In this document: positions 1 to 9,470 of the stretch, piece after piece
Layout: every line of letters begins with the position of its first letter
How positions within the stretch are numbered: position 1 is the stretch's first letter
Source: Gallibacter pasteurianus_A
GTDB lineage: Bacteria > Bacillota > Clostridia > Peptostreptococcales > Anaerovoracaceae
Assembly: GCA_963596005.1 (NCBI GenBank)
Contig: CAVBJF010000003.1
Coordinates: 1-64,000 of the forward strand
Direction: 5' to 3'
DNA: 64,000 nt
The notes under the pieces: model-generated
Told to the model about the DNA's origin: nothing
The model's input: only the letters and a program-made list of their open reading frames with translations
Database searches by the model: none
Translations under genes and position numbers: made by a program

Positions 1-1511
<1,511 letters not shown>

Positions 1512-1716
1512 AATGGTATATATTCTTCCATCTATTGAAAGTTTATATCTTGTTTGCTCAAGTTACGCCAGGCTTATTTAGCCCGAATTATTGTTTGAGT
1601 CTCTTAGAATTGTCAGAAACCTACTCTTACCTTTTCTGGCATAGTTTGTTTCTCTTTGACTTAGTTTCTATACTATGAAATTGTTAAGGTTCTGTCCGCT
1701 TCAGCGAACATTCTAT

Positions 1717-1745
1717 ATACTATCAGAGCCTGCCCTGCTTGTCAA
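1717..1745 (-). promoter_or_regulatory. rRNA promoter (TTGACA-17-TAGTAT)
   Basis: On the minus strand TTGACA (1740-1745) is followed by a 17-base spacer and TAGTAT (1717-1722). Transcription would start near 1709 and give a leader of about 200 bases before the mature 16S. A/T tracts directly upstream of the -35 box look like an UP element, as expected for a strong ribosomal promoter. Confidence 0.75.
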
Positions 1746-1861
1746 CGACTTTTTCGCATTTTTTTTGCGAAAAAAATTGACGTCTAGCGTTCTATTTCCT
1801 ACTCTCCATAAATCGACTACTTTCCTACTATATTATACATTGCTTTTTTTGTTCGTTAGAT

Positions 1862-1890
1862 TTGATATTACTCTTGACTTGCTATATAAT
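1862..1890 (+). promoter_or_regulatory. Promoter of permease/K+-channel pair (TTGATA-17-TATAAT)
   Basis: TTGATA at 1862-1867 and a perfect TATAAT at 1885-1890 are separated by 17 bases and lie about 105 bases before the ATG at 1995, divergent from the rRNA promoter. Confidence 0.65.
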
Positions 1891-1994
1891 TTAATTTAAC
1901 TGTTATAAGCTCTGCTTCACGCAAGCATGATAGAGTTTATTACGATTTAAGTCATAGTGCAAGCTAATGCTTGGAGGCAAATAGAGGTAAATAC

Positions 1995-3263
1995 ATGAAT
2001 AAATTTAGACAATATATGACAAACAAAGAATTCGGCAGGATCTCATTTTTTATAGTCTTTACGGCCGCTCTTTTGTATATATTATTTTGCATCATTAACG
2101 AGTTTCCGCTGATTGCAACAACTGTTTTGAGCGTTTTATACAGCATTTTTAAAGCCCTTTCACCGCTTTGGATTGGACTGATACTTGCGTATATTCTAAA
2201 CCCACTCGTAGGCGTAGTTGACAAAAAATTATTCTCCCGTTTTTTATTACGAGCAAAAAAGGGAGAGATTTTAGATGATGCGAAGCACAAAAGTCGAACA
2301 AAAAGTTCGCGTTTTCTCAGCATTCTTGTGACATATCTTTTGGTCTTTGCGATAATCGTCTTTCTATTATATATATTTGCGGCGATGATTCTCGGCGAGT
2401 TTGTCGTCAAAAGTATTCCAGATCTGTTTAACAGCTTTGTTTCACTTGCCGATTCGTACGAGGCGGAATTTAAAGCATGGATTGCTCATCTGCCTGAGGG
2501 TGCATTTTCCGACTATGCAAGCAACGCTGTTAACTCTGCACTCCAGTGGGTTTCGGATCACTTTAGTCCAAGTGGCATCATTAATAAAGTAACAGGGCTT
2601 GGAAGCAGTATACTTAATACATTCCTCGGCATCGTGGTCAGTATTTATATCGTTGCGGATAAAGATTTTCTGATTAGGTTATGGAATAAAATACTCAGGC
2701 TCGTCATTCCGAAACAAACAGCCAAGGTAAACAGCACTCTTGCAGATGTAAATATGATTTTTTCGAAGTTCATAAGGGGCGTCTTGATCGACGCACTTTG
2801 CGTGGCGCTTTTATCGTCAATCGGTTTGAGCATCATGGGACTTGAGTTCGCCGTACTGATCGGCGTATTTGCAGGAATTGCAAATGTGATACCCTACTTT
2901 GGACCTATCATCGGCATGATCCCTGCATTTATCGTTGGAGTGTTTACAGACAATATTTGGACGGGTATAATTGCTGTCATCATCCTTTTTGCCGTGCAGC
3001 AGATAGACTCAAACTTGATCTATCCAAAGGTTGTCGGTTCTTCAACAGGCCTCAAACCTCTATTTGTACTTCTTGCGGTTTCGGTTGGCGGATATTATGC
3101 AGGTATCCTCGGAATGGTGCTTGCCGTACCTCTTGCCAGCGTGCTACAGCTCTTTGCAAGAAAATGGGCCTTACAAAGAGAAAAGAAATTACAAGAAAAG
3201 GTCTGCGAGGAGATTACAAGCAAGAAGGCTTTAGAAGAAAATGAGTCTCAAGGTGATATATGA
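1995..3263 (+). CDS. AI-2E/UPF0118 family permease
   Basis: About 422-residue integral membrane protein of the AI-2E transporter (TqsA/YtvI/PerM-like) family. Members are proposed exporters of small molecules or ion/H+ antiporters; the substrate here cannot be read from sequence. Hydrophobic helices appear near the N-terminus (FIVFTAALLYILF, then LWIGLILAYILNPLVG), followed by a soluble loop, then the conserved C-terminal helical block with the family-typical P-F-G-P-I-I-G-M-I-P signature. Length fits the family. ATG at 1995 is preferred over the upstream in-frame TTG at 1971 because AGAGG lies seven bases before it. The stop overlaps the next start (ATGA), so the two genes are translationally coupled. 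Confidence 0.85.
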   Translation: MNKFRQYMTNKEFGRISFFIVFTAALLYILFCIINEFPLIATTVLSVLYSIFKALSPLWIGLILAYILNPLVGVVDKKLFSRFLLRAKKGEILDDAKHKSRTKSSRFLSILVTYLLVFAIIVFLLYIFAAMILGEFVVKSIPDLFNSFVSLADSYEAEFKAWIAHLPEGAFSDYASNAVNSALQWVSDHFSPSGIINKVTGLGSSILNTFLGIVVSIYIVADKDFLIRLWNKILRLVIPKQTAKVNSTLADVNMIFSKFIRGVLIDALCVALLSSIGLSIMGLEFAVLIGVFAGIANVIPYFGPIIGMIPAFIVGVFTDNIWTGIIAVIILFAVQQIDSNLIYPKVVGSSTGLKPLFVLLAVSVGGYYAGILGMVLAVPLASVLQLFARKWALQREKKLQEKVCEEITSKKALEENESQGDI

Positions 3264-3691
3264 AAAGATTGCATGTTTTAAAATCAATATTGGTGCGTAC
3301 GCATGTGAACAAAATTCTGTTTTCCTATATCGGTTTTGTGTTGATTGCTGCACTATTGATACAGATAGTTGAGCCAAATATACCTCATTACGGCGATGCT
3401 CTTTGGTATTGTTATGCCGTCATCTCTACGGCCGGGTTTGGCGATGTTATTGTGACGACATTTATCGCAAAGGTAATTTCCGTCTTAATTACGATATATT
3501 CTATCGTAATTATCGCACTTGTAACCGGTGTAATCGTCAATTATTATAACCAGCTAATCCAAATCCGGCAAAAAGAAACGCTGGCAGCTTTTGCGGATCG
3601 CTTGCAAAGACTTCCTGAATTATCTAAGGAAGAGCTCGCAGAGATGTCTGCCAACGCTAAGAAGTTTTTTCAAGATAATAATATGGGTTAA
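3260..3691 (+). CDS. Two-helix potassium-channel-like protein
   Basis: A 143-residue protein of the Ion_trans_2 type. Helix 1 spans about residues 18-37, a pore loop carries the selectivity-filter-like TAGFGD (57-62; canonical TVGYGD), and helix 2 spans about 70-93, followed by a short charged cytoplasmic tail without an RCK/TrkA-N domain. It probably forms a tetrameric K+ channel in the membrane. The filter differs from the canonical motif at two places (V to A, Y to F), both tolerated in bacterial channels, but selectivity is inferred. Its ATG overlaps the permease stop by four bases (ATGA), so it is the second gene of a two-gene unit. Confidence 0.8.
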   Translation: MKRLHVLKSILVRTHVNKILFSYIGFVLIAALLIQIVEPNIPHYGDALWYCYAVISTAGFGDVIVTTFIAKVISVLITIYSIVIIALVTGVIVNYYNQLIQIRQKETLAAFADRLQRLPELSKEELAEMSANAKKFFQDNNMG

Positions 3692-3719
3692 AATTTCGTT
3701 TTTTCATTAACCCATTTTT
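3683..3719 (+). terminator. Intrinsic terminator after K+-channel gene
   Basis: Inverted repeat ATGGGTTAA (3683-3691) / TTAACCCAT (3707-3715) followed by TTTTT. The left arm contains the stop codon of the channel gene. It lies between convergent genes. Confidence 0.65.
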
Positions 3720-3727
3720 ATAATACT

Positions 3728-4822
3728 TTATACATTAAATAAGAAATTCATAACATCGCCGTCCTGCACGACATATTCCTTACCCTCGGATCTTAACAGG
3801 CCCTTTTCTTTTGCGACAGTCAGCTTACCGTCGCACTCCATAAGAGTATCATATGCAATAGTTTCGGCTCTTATAAAGCCCTTTTCAAAGTCCGAATGTA
3901 TCTTTCCCGCCGCCTGCGGTGCTTTCGTCCCTTTGATAATAGTCCACGCTCTGCATTCCTGCTCGCCTGCAGTCAAAAATGATATCAGATTTAGCAGACT
4001 GTATGATGCCTTGATCAGCTTATCAAGGCCTGACTGTTTTATGCCAAGCTCTTCTAAAAACAGCTGCTTTTCTTCGTCGTCAAGCTGTGAAATTTCCTCT
4101 TCAAGTCTTGCACATATAACTATCACATCCGAGCCTTCGGTTTTGGCAAACTCTTTGACCTTTTTAACCATCTCGTTTTCGTCTGCCGAAGCCGCCTCGT
4201 CTTCTGAAACATTTGCAGCATATATAACCGGCTTGAATGAAAGTAAGTCGAGTGATTTTACAAATATACACTCTTCGTCAGTAAGCTCCATTGCTCTTGC
4301 CGATTTCCCGGTTTCGAGAAAATCATGCAATTTGTTTAATATATCAAGCTCCTTTTGAAGAGATTTATCTCCTTTCAAATTTTTTTGTGTCTTTTGTATA
4401 CGTCTGTCCAAAAGCTCTAAATCCGAAAATATAAGCTCTAAATTTATTGTCTCTATATCGCTTAATGGATCAACCTTACCGTCAACATGGACTATATTGC
4501 CGTCTTCAAAGCACCTTACTACATGAACTATCGCTTCCACCTCTCGTATGTGTCCGAGAAATTTATTGCCAAGTCCTTCACCCTTTGAAGCACCCTTTAC
4601 AAGACCTGCGATATCATAAAACTCTATTGCCGTTTTTACTATTTTTTTTGTATTGTAGACCCTGCCAAGCACATCAAGTCGCTCGTCGGGTACGGCAACC
4701 ACGCCTACATTTGGCTCAATCGTACAAAACGGGTAATTCGCCGACTCAGCTCCGGCCTTTGTGATTGCGTTAAAAAGTGTGCTTTTGCCTACATTTGGAA
4801 GTCCTACGATTCCTAATTTCAT
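3728..4822 (-). CDS. ychF: Ribosome-binding ATPase/GTPase YchF
   Basis: A 364-residue Obg-related P-loop NTPase that prefers ATP and associates with ribosomes; implicated in stress and redox responses in other bacteria. It shows the P-loop GLPNVGKST (residues 7-15), the family block NYPFCTIEPNVG (about 29-40), a switch II region with DIAGLVKGASKGEGLGN, a coiled-coil insertion (about 130-170) and a C-terminal TGS domain. Length is exactly the family norm (363-366). It is the last gene of the pyr-srtB-lgt-ychF operon, and its ATG overlaps the lgt stop by four bases. Confidence 0.97.
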   Translation of the reverse strand: MKLGIVGLPNVGKSTLFNAITKAGAESANYPFCTIEPNVGVVAVPDERLDVLGRVYNTKKIVKTAIEFYDIAGLVKGASKGEGLGNKFLGHIREVEAIVHVVRCFEDGNIVHVDGKVDPLSDIETINLELIFSDLELLDRRIQKTQKNLKGDKSLQKELDILNKLHDFLETGKSARAMELTDEECIFVKSLDLLSFKPVIYAANVSEDEAASADENEMVKKVKEFAKTEGSDVIVICARLEEEISQLDDEEKQLFLEELGIKQSGLDKLIKASYSLLNLISFLTAGEQECRAWTIIKGTKAPQAAGKIHSDFEKGFIRAETIAYDTLMECDGKLTVAKEKGLLRSEGKEYVVQDGDVMNFLFNV

Positions 4823-5580
4823 ATTTTCTTTATCTCCTTTATCTTTTCCTCTCGTTTTTTAAGGAATATATATAATATTATGCAAATTATGATCGTCGTC
4901 AAACTGATCAGCTGTGCCTGCTTAAACGGCCCGATCATCAGGCTGTCTGTTCTGAGTGCTTCGACAAAAAACCTTTCCGTGCTGTAAAGAATACCGTAAA
5001 GGCATGTGATCTTACCTGCGAAATGCGGTTTGTTATCAAGATATATCAGCAAGACAAAAATTAAAAGGCACCAAATTGATTCGTACAAAAATGTCGGATG
5101 TACCTTGACGCCGTCTACAGTAATCGCCCAAGGGAGATTTGTAGCTCCCCCGTGTGCTTCTCCGTTAAAATAATTGCCCCACCTACCAATGGCTTGTGCC
5201 AATGCAATGACGGGAACAACTAAATCTGCCGCATTTAAAAATTGTATCCTTTTATATCTACACACAAAATAACCTGCCAACAGCCCAAATATTATGCCTC
5301 CGTGAATTGCAAGCCCTCCGCCTCTGAAGTTTAAAATTTCAGACGGATGTGCGCCGTAATAATCCCAGCTGAATATTACATAATAAAGCCTTGCACCTAA
5401 CACCCCGATCGGAATCGAAATAATTGCAATATCGAGTATGCTTTCCTTCTCTATCCCATGCTTTGGTGCACGCATATATAATATGAGAACCGCAAGCAAC
5501 ATACCTATCGCTATAAGTATACCGTACCACCTGACATCAAAACCAAAAAGCGTAAATGCTATCGGATTTGGATTACTCAT
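4819..5580 (-). CDS. lgt: Prolipoprotein diacylglyceryl transferase
   Basis: Transfers diacylglycerol from phosphatidylglycerol to the lipobox cysteine of prolipoproteins, the first step of lipoprotein maturation, at the membrane. The protein is multi-helical and carries the Lgt signature GRWGNYFNGEAHGG with its essential Arg, Asn and Glu residues, plus an early R-W-Y-G motif. ATG at 5580 (253 aa) is preferred over an in-frame ATG at 5592 because GGTGA lies five bases before it and the family N-terminus aligns. The start overlaps the sortase stop by eight bases, and the stop overlaps ychF by four. Confidence 0.95.
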   Translation of the reverse strand: MSNPNPIAFTLFGFDVRWYGILIAIGMLLAVLILYMRAPKHGIEKESILDIAIISIPIGVLGARLYYVIFSWDYYGAHPSEILNFRGGGLAIHGGIIFGLLAGYFVCRYKRIQFLNAADLVVPVIALAQAIGRWGNYFNGEAHGGATNLPWAITVDGVKVHPTFLYESIWCLLIFVLLIYLDNKPHFAGKITCLYGILYSTERFFVEALRTDSLMIGPFKQAQLISLTTIIICIILYIFLKKREEKIKEIKKI

Positions 5581-6286
5581 CACTGTCACCATCTACAAGC
5601 ACGGCTGCTACGACATATCTGCCACCGTCATCTCCCGTATGGTATGAGCAGGTGGAAAGAGTAATGATTCTATCTCCATATTGCGGAGTTATGCCCGTAT
5701 CATACTTGCTAAGCGCCTTCAGACCTTTGATGTATGTATTATACTCACTTTTATTTGTAATATTTATATAATGATACACATTGAAATCCTCTGCATCCGC
5801 CGTTGTCTTACCAAATGCAAAGATTTTATATGTCTGCTTGCCATATTTTAGCGTTTCTAAAGTTATAGTTGGATGCTTCTCATAATATCCTTCCTTATCA
5901 TAATTTATGAGTGTTTTAAACATCGTACCGTCTTTCATATGGTGCCCATATATTATCCAATTTAACGAATTGTCAACATCTGTATGGCCGTCTAAGAAAG
6001 GTGTACCTGCCTCACTATGCTCGCCTTCGAAATTCTTTCGCAAATAATGCTCCGGATCATCAGGCGTATACATTACAGGATACGAAAGCTTTGTATCCTG
6101 TATTTTTATTTTTCCGAATGTGTCTTTGTTTTTATCATATAGCTCCGCCAATGTATATTCTTTCTCAAGCTCCTCAAAGTCCTTTTGCACCATATATCCT
6201 GTCCAAAAGTATTTTATAAGCATCCCTGCTGACACTATAAAGACTATCAAGCATATTGCAAATAATAATTTTCTTACTTTACCCAT
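5573..6286 (-). CDS. srtB: Class B sortase (SrtB family)
   Basis: A 237-residue membrane-anchored transpeptidase that would attach surface proteins to cell-wall peptide. Residues 7-25 form an N-terminal signal anchor; the catalytic domain shows H115 in IIYGHHMKDGTMF, nucleophile C213 in ITLSTCSYH and R223 in GGRYVV, the complete sortase triad. The extra N-terminal helix and the YGHHM motif point to class B. It begins immediately after the pyrE stop and overlaps lgt, so it is co-transcribed with pyrimidine genes. No protein in this window carries a recognisable C-terminal sorting signal, so its substrates must be encoded elsewhere. Confidence 0.93.
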   Translation of the reverse strand: MGKVRKLLFAICLIVFIVSAGMLIKYFWTGYMVQKDFEELEKEYTLAELYDKNKDTFGKIKIQDTKLSYPVMYTPDDPEHYLRKNFEGEHSEAGTPFLDGHTDVDNSLNWIIYGHHMKDGTMFKTLINYDKEGYYEKHPTITLETLKYGKQTYKIFAFGKTTADAEDFNVYHYINITNKSEYNTYIKGLKALSKYDTGITPQYGDRIITLSTCSYHTGDDGGRYVVAAVLVDGDSDE

Positions 6287-6967
6287 TTACTTTTTTACTC
6301 CATACTTATCATAATACAAATCAAGTTTCTGCTTTATTTCATCATCTAAAACGATCTTGCCGTTGTACTCCTTGTTATATAAATATTCCACGACCTCAGG
6401 CATTGCAACTATCGCCGCAGTCTTGAAACCGTACAATTCGTTTATCTCCTCAAGTGCTGTTGTTTCCTCTGATTTGCCATATTCGTTTCTGTTTAGCGAT
6501 ACCATAAGCCCTACGACTTCGACAGCCGCCTGCGCTTTTAATATTGGAAAGGTTTCTTCGATTGATTTCCCGGATGTTGTAACATCCTCTACTATCACAA
6601 CTCTGTCGCCGTCTCTAAGGTTGGTGCCAAGCAATATTCCTGCATCCCCGTGATCCTTTATTTCTTTTCGATTCGAGCAATATCTCACTTCTTTGCCATA
6701 AAGCCTTGCAAATGCCATGCTTGTTACGACGGAAAGCGGTATTCCCTTATATGCAGGTCCAAAAACCACATCAAAATCAAGGCCAAATTCCTTTTCGATT
6801 GCTGTCGCATAATACTCACCGAGCCTTTGTAGCTGGCTTCCTGTCACATATGCTCCGGCATTCATAAAAAATGGCGATTTTCTACCACTTTTCAATGTGA
6901 AATCCCCAAATTTCAATACCTCGCTGTCTACCATGAATTCGATAAACTCTTTTTTATATTCTTGCAT
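6287..6967 (-). CDS. pyrE: Orotate phosphoribosyltransferase
   Basis: Converts orotate and PRPP to OMP, step five of UMP synthesis. The PRPP-binding motif RVVIVEDVTTSGKS is present and the N-terminus carries the family block FTLKSGRKSPFFMNAG. The ATG at 6967 (226 aa) is chosen because AAAGGAAAG precedes it by seven bases; the upstream in-frame GTG at 6994 has no ribosome binding site. A 58-base gap separates it from pyrF, the longest gap inside the pyr operon, and srtB begins directly after its stop. Confidence 0.95.
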   Translation of the reverse strand: MQEYKKEFIEFMVDSEVLKFGDFTLKSGRKSPFFMNAGAYVTGSQLQRLGEYYATAIEKEFGLDFDVVFGPAYKGIPLSVVTSMAFARLYGKEVRYCSNRKEIKDHGDAGILLGTNLRDGDRVVIVEDVTTSGKSIEETFPILKAQAAVEVVGLMVSLNRNEYGKSEETTALEEINELYGFKTAAIVAMPEVVEYLYNKEYNGKIVLDDEIKQKLDLYYDKYGVKK

Positions 6968-7025
6968 TTTTCTTTCCTTTAAAAACATCTTCACAAGCTA
7001 GAAATCTTGCTTATATAAATGTATT

Positions 7026-7784
7026 TTACCACATAGCCTGCTCTATTTCCATATATGTTTTTTGTGGCGTGCTACTTCTTGTAATACTCCTGCCCACTAC
7101 TATAAAGTCCGAGCCCTGCTCCTTCGCAAATGCCGGTGTTGCTACCCTTTTTTGATCGTCTGTGCTGTCGCTTGCAAGTCTTATCCCCGGTGTTACGGTA
7201 ATAAAATCATCTCCACATGCTTCATGCACCTGTTTTACTTCATGCACAGAGCATACAACTCCGTCAAGCCCGCTCTTTTTTGCGAGTCTTGCAAGATTTA
7301 TAACGCTATCTGCTACTTCTCCGTCAATACCCTGTTCAGCATTCATCATCTTCTTTGAAGTTGATGTCAGCTGTGTTACACCTATGCAAAGCGGACGACC
7401 TCCTATTTCATTCGCGGATTTTTCTTCCTGAATACCTTCTTTTATGCCATCTACTGCGGCCTTCATCATCTCCTCTCCTCCGAGGCAATGTACATTTATC
7501 ATTGACACGCCGAGCCTTGCAAGATTTTTCATACCGCCCTTTACCGTATTTGGTATGTCATGAAGTTTTAGATCCAAAAACACATCATGCCCCATATCGA
7601 TTATCTTTTTTACTATGTCAACGCCACACGCATAAAAAAGCTCCATTCCCACCTTTGCATATACCCTGGTGTCAAATTTTGCTAGAAAATCAAGCACCTC
7701 ACGCTCCGTGGAAAAATCAAGAGCTACTATTGTTTTTGTACGCTCAGATTTTTTTATCCCATTTTTTGCCATTTGTTTTTTCAT
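7026..7784 (-). CDS. pyrF: Orotidine-5'-phosphate decarboxylase
   Basis: Decarboxylates OMP to UMP, the final step of the pathway. A 252-residue TIM barrel with the active-site motif FLDLKLHDIPNTV (the Asp-Lys-Asp tetrad region) and a C-terminal phosphate-binding segment (FIVVGRSITRSSTP). GGAAGGAGC precedes the ATG. The start overlaps the pyrD stop by four bases (ATGA). About 15 residues precede the usual family start, a mild N-terminal extension. Confidence 0.95.
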   Translation of the reverse strand: MKKQMAKNGIKKSERTKTIVALDFSTEREVLDFLAKFDTRVYAKVGMELFYACGVDIVKKIIDMGHDVFLDLKLHDIPNTVKGGMKNLARLGVSMINVHCLGGEEMMKAAVDGIKEGIQEEKSANEIGGRPLCIGVTQLTSTSKKMMNAEQGIDGEVADSVINLARLAKKSGLDGVVCSVHEVKQVHEACGDDFITVTPGIRLASDSTDDQKRVATPAFAKEQGSDFIVVGRSITRSSTPQKTYMEIEQAMW

Positions 7785-8689
7785 CGAAAGCTCCTTCCCA
7801 CAGTCTCCTCTACTGATAAGTGCCCGTATTTTGACAACACTTTCGGCAACTCGTCTATGAGCTTAGGGCAGATATACGGGTCAACAAAATTGTACATTCC
7901 GACCTCAACTGCAGAAGCTCCCGCATATAAAAACTCGAGCACATCCTCAGGAGACTTGATACCGCCTACGCCTATGATAGGAATATCTACGGCATTTGCA
8001 ACCTGATATACCATTCTTATGGCAACAGGCTTTATGCAAGGTCCGCTCAATCCTCCTGTCGTATTCGCCAGAATCGGCCTTTTTGTCTTTAAGTCTATTT
8101 GCATGCCGAGCAATGTGTTTATCAGCACAAGTCCGTCGGCTCCGGCACTTTCTACCGCTTTTGCAATCTCTACAATGTCTGTAACATTTGGACTGAGCTT
8201 TACATACACCGGCCTTTTGCTCACTTTTTTTGCCATTTCCGTAACCCGTGCCGCAAGCTCGGGCCTTACGCCAAGCCCTATACCGCCATGCTTTACATTT
8301 GGACAGCTGATATTCAGCTCATATGCTTTTACAACCTCGCTTTGATTTAGCTTTTTTATTACTTCAACATAATCCTCTTCAAAAGCTCCCGCTACATTTG
8401 CAATGATAGGTACATCAAATTGCGAAAGCCACGGAAGTTCGTTTTTTATTATGTAATCAACCCCCGGATTTTGAAGACCTATTGCATTTAGCATGCCACC
8501 TTCCGTTTCTGCAACTCGTGGCAGAGGATTTCCGAATCTGCTCTCAGGCGTTGCACTTTTTATAGCTATCGCACCAAGCCTGTTTAGATCATAAAGCTCG
8601 GCAAATTCTCTGCCAAATCCAAAGCAACCGCTTGCAGGTATGATAGGATTTTTCAAATCAAGTCCCGGTAATTTTACTTTCAGATCCAT
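7781..8689 (-). CDS. pyrD: Dihydroorotate dehydrogenase, class 1B catalytic subunit
   Basis: FMN subunit of the heterotetrameric NAD+-dependent dihydroorotate dehydrogenase, oxidising dihydroorotate to orotate. Shows ISCPNVKHGG with the class 1 catalytic Cys, N-terminal NPIIPASGCFGFG and phosphate-binding GVGGI. The start is set at ATG 8689 (302 aa), which overlaps the pyrK stop by one base (TGATG) and follows AGGAAAGGTGGGG; an upstream frame adds 15 residues not expected in the family. The adjacent pyrK confirms class 1B. Confidence 0.95.
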   Translation of the reverse strand: MDLKVKLPGLDLKNPIIPASGCFGFGREFAELYDLNRLGAIAIKSATPESRFGNPLPRVAETEGGMLNAIGLQNPGVDYIIKNELPWLSQFDVPIIANVAGAFEEDYVEVIKKLNQSEVVKAYELNISCPNVKHGGIGLGVRPELAARVTEMAKKVSKRPVYVKLSPNVTDIVEIAKAVESAGADGLVLINTLLGMQIDLKTKRPILANTTGGLSGPCIKPVAIRMVYQVANAVDIPIIGVGGIKSPEDVLEFLYAGASAVEVGMYNFVDPYICPKLIDELPKVLSKYGHLSVEETVGRSFR

Positions 8690-9468
8690 CAAAACCCCAC
8701 CTTTCCTATCGGGAATACAGGCCCTTCCTTGCAAATTCTATGGTATAAATTTTCTTCCTTTTTATCCTTTGCAACACACGCCATACAGGCTCCGATGCCG
8801 CACGCCATGCGAGCCTCAAAGCTCATATATCCCTTTTTGTATTTTGCCTCGACAGCCTTTAGCATAGGCACAGGTCCGCATGCACAAACAAAATCACAAT
8901 TTAGATTATTTTTCTCTATAGCATCCAGAGCTGTACCCTTTGTGCCGTAGCTTCCGTCTACAGTGGCTATATATACATTGGCTCCAAAGCTTTTAAATTC
9001 GTTTTCGTAAAAGACAGACTGCCCGTCGTTAAACCCAAGCACACACTTTACTTCAGCACCTGTCTGCCTGTATCTTTTTGCGAGCTCGAGCAATGGAGGT
9101 ATGCCGACACCTCCGCCTATTATCAAGACTTCATTTTCTTTCTCACAAATAGGATATCCGTTTCCAAGCGGGCCGAGTATATCAAGTGTCTGCGCTTTTT
9201 TCCCCTCTCCATCTGTAACAGGTGCAAGTTCGCTGAGGAGCTTTGTGCCCTTGCCAACTACCTTATAGACGATGACAAAATGATTTTCGTCCTCCACAAG
9301 CGATATAGAAATTGGTCTTCTGAGCATCAGCCCTTCGATTTTGATATTTACGAACTGACCTGCTTGCATTTTTTTTGCCATTGGACAGGAAAGTCTCATC
9401 TTGTATGTATCCTTTGCAATTTGCGTATTTTCAAGAATTTTTGCTTTTTCAATATTTATAGCTTGCAT
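8689..9468 (-). CDS. pyrK: Dihydroorotate dehydrogenase electron transfer subunit PyrK
   Basis: A 259-residue FAD/[2Fe-2S] ferredoxin-reductase-like subunit that passes electrons from PyrD to NAD+. FAD binding is marked by RRPIS near residue 50, NAD binding by GGGVGIPPL, and the [2Fe-2S] site by the C-terminal cysteines in ACGIGACMACV and HRICKEGPVF. It is directly coupled to pyrD and follows carB by two bases; the carB terminal codons supply its AAGGGA ribosome binding site. Confidence 0.96.
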   Translation of the reverse strand: MQAINIEKAKILENTQIAKDTYKMRLSCPMAKKMQAGQFVNIKIEGLMLRRPISISLVEDENHFVIVYKVVGKGTKLLSELAPVTDGEGKKAQTLDILGPLGNGYPICEKENEVLIIGGGVGIPPLLELAKRYRQTGAEVKCVLGFNDGQSVFYENEFKSFGANVYIATVDGSYGTKGTALDAIEKNNLNCDFVCACGPVPMLKAVEAKYKKGYMSFEARMACGIGACMACVAKDKKEENLYHRICKEGPVFPIGKVGF

Positions 9469-9470
9469 AA

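Larger units (their letters stand above)
1512..1994. other. Intergenic region: rRNA leader and divergent promoters
   Basis: This gene-free stretch separates the minus-strand 16S gene from the plus-strand permease gene. It holds about 200 bases of transcribed rRNA leader (1512-1709), the rRNA promoter (1717-1745), an A/T-rich UP-element-like block upstream of it containing a perfect small inverted repeat (TTTTTCGCA/TGCGAAAAA, about 1750-1774), and a good plus-strand promoter (1862-1890). A short open frame at 1675-1899 crosses the rRNA promoter, has no ribosome binding site and no recognisable product, so it is not called. Confidence 0.7.

Noticed and set aside
1832..1860. Possible second rRNA promoter with TATAAT at 1832-1837 (minus strand)
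   Set aside because: The matching -35 (TCTAAC) agrees with consensus at only two positions, so only the strong promoter at 1717-1745 is called.
1675..1899. Small plus-strand open frame in the rRNA upstream region
   Set aside because: It crosses the rRNA promoter and UP-like A/T tracts, lacks a ribosome binding site and encodes a low-complexity hydrophobic peptide.
7026..7784. Frameshift or fusion suspected from the long pyrF N-terminus
   Set aside because: The extra residues are in frame, GGAAGGAGC lies before the first ATG and the start couples with the pyrD stop, so the extension is accepted as genuine or at least uncertain, not a frameshift.
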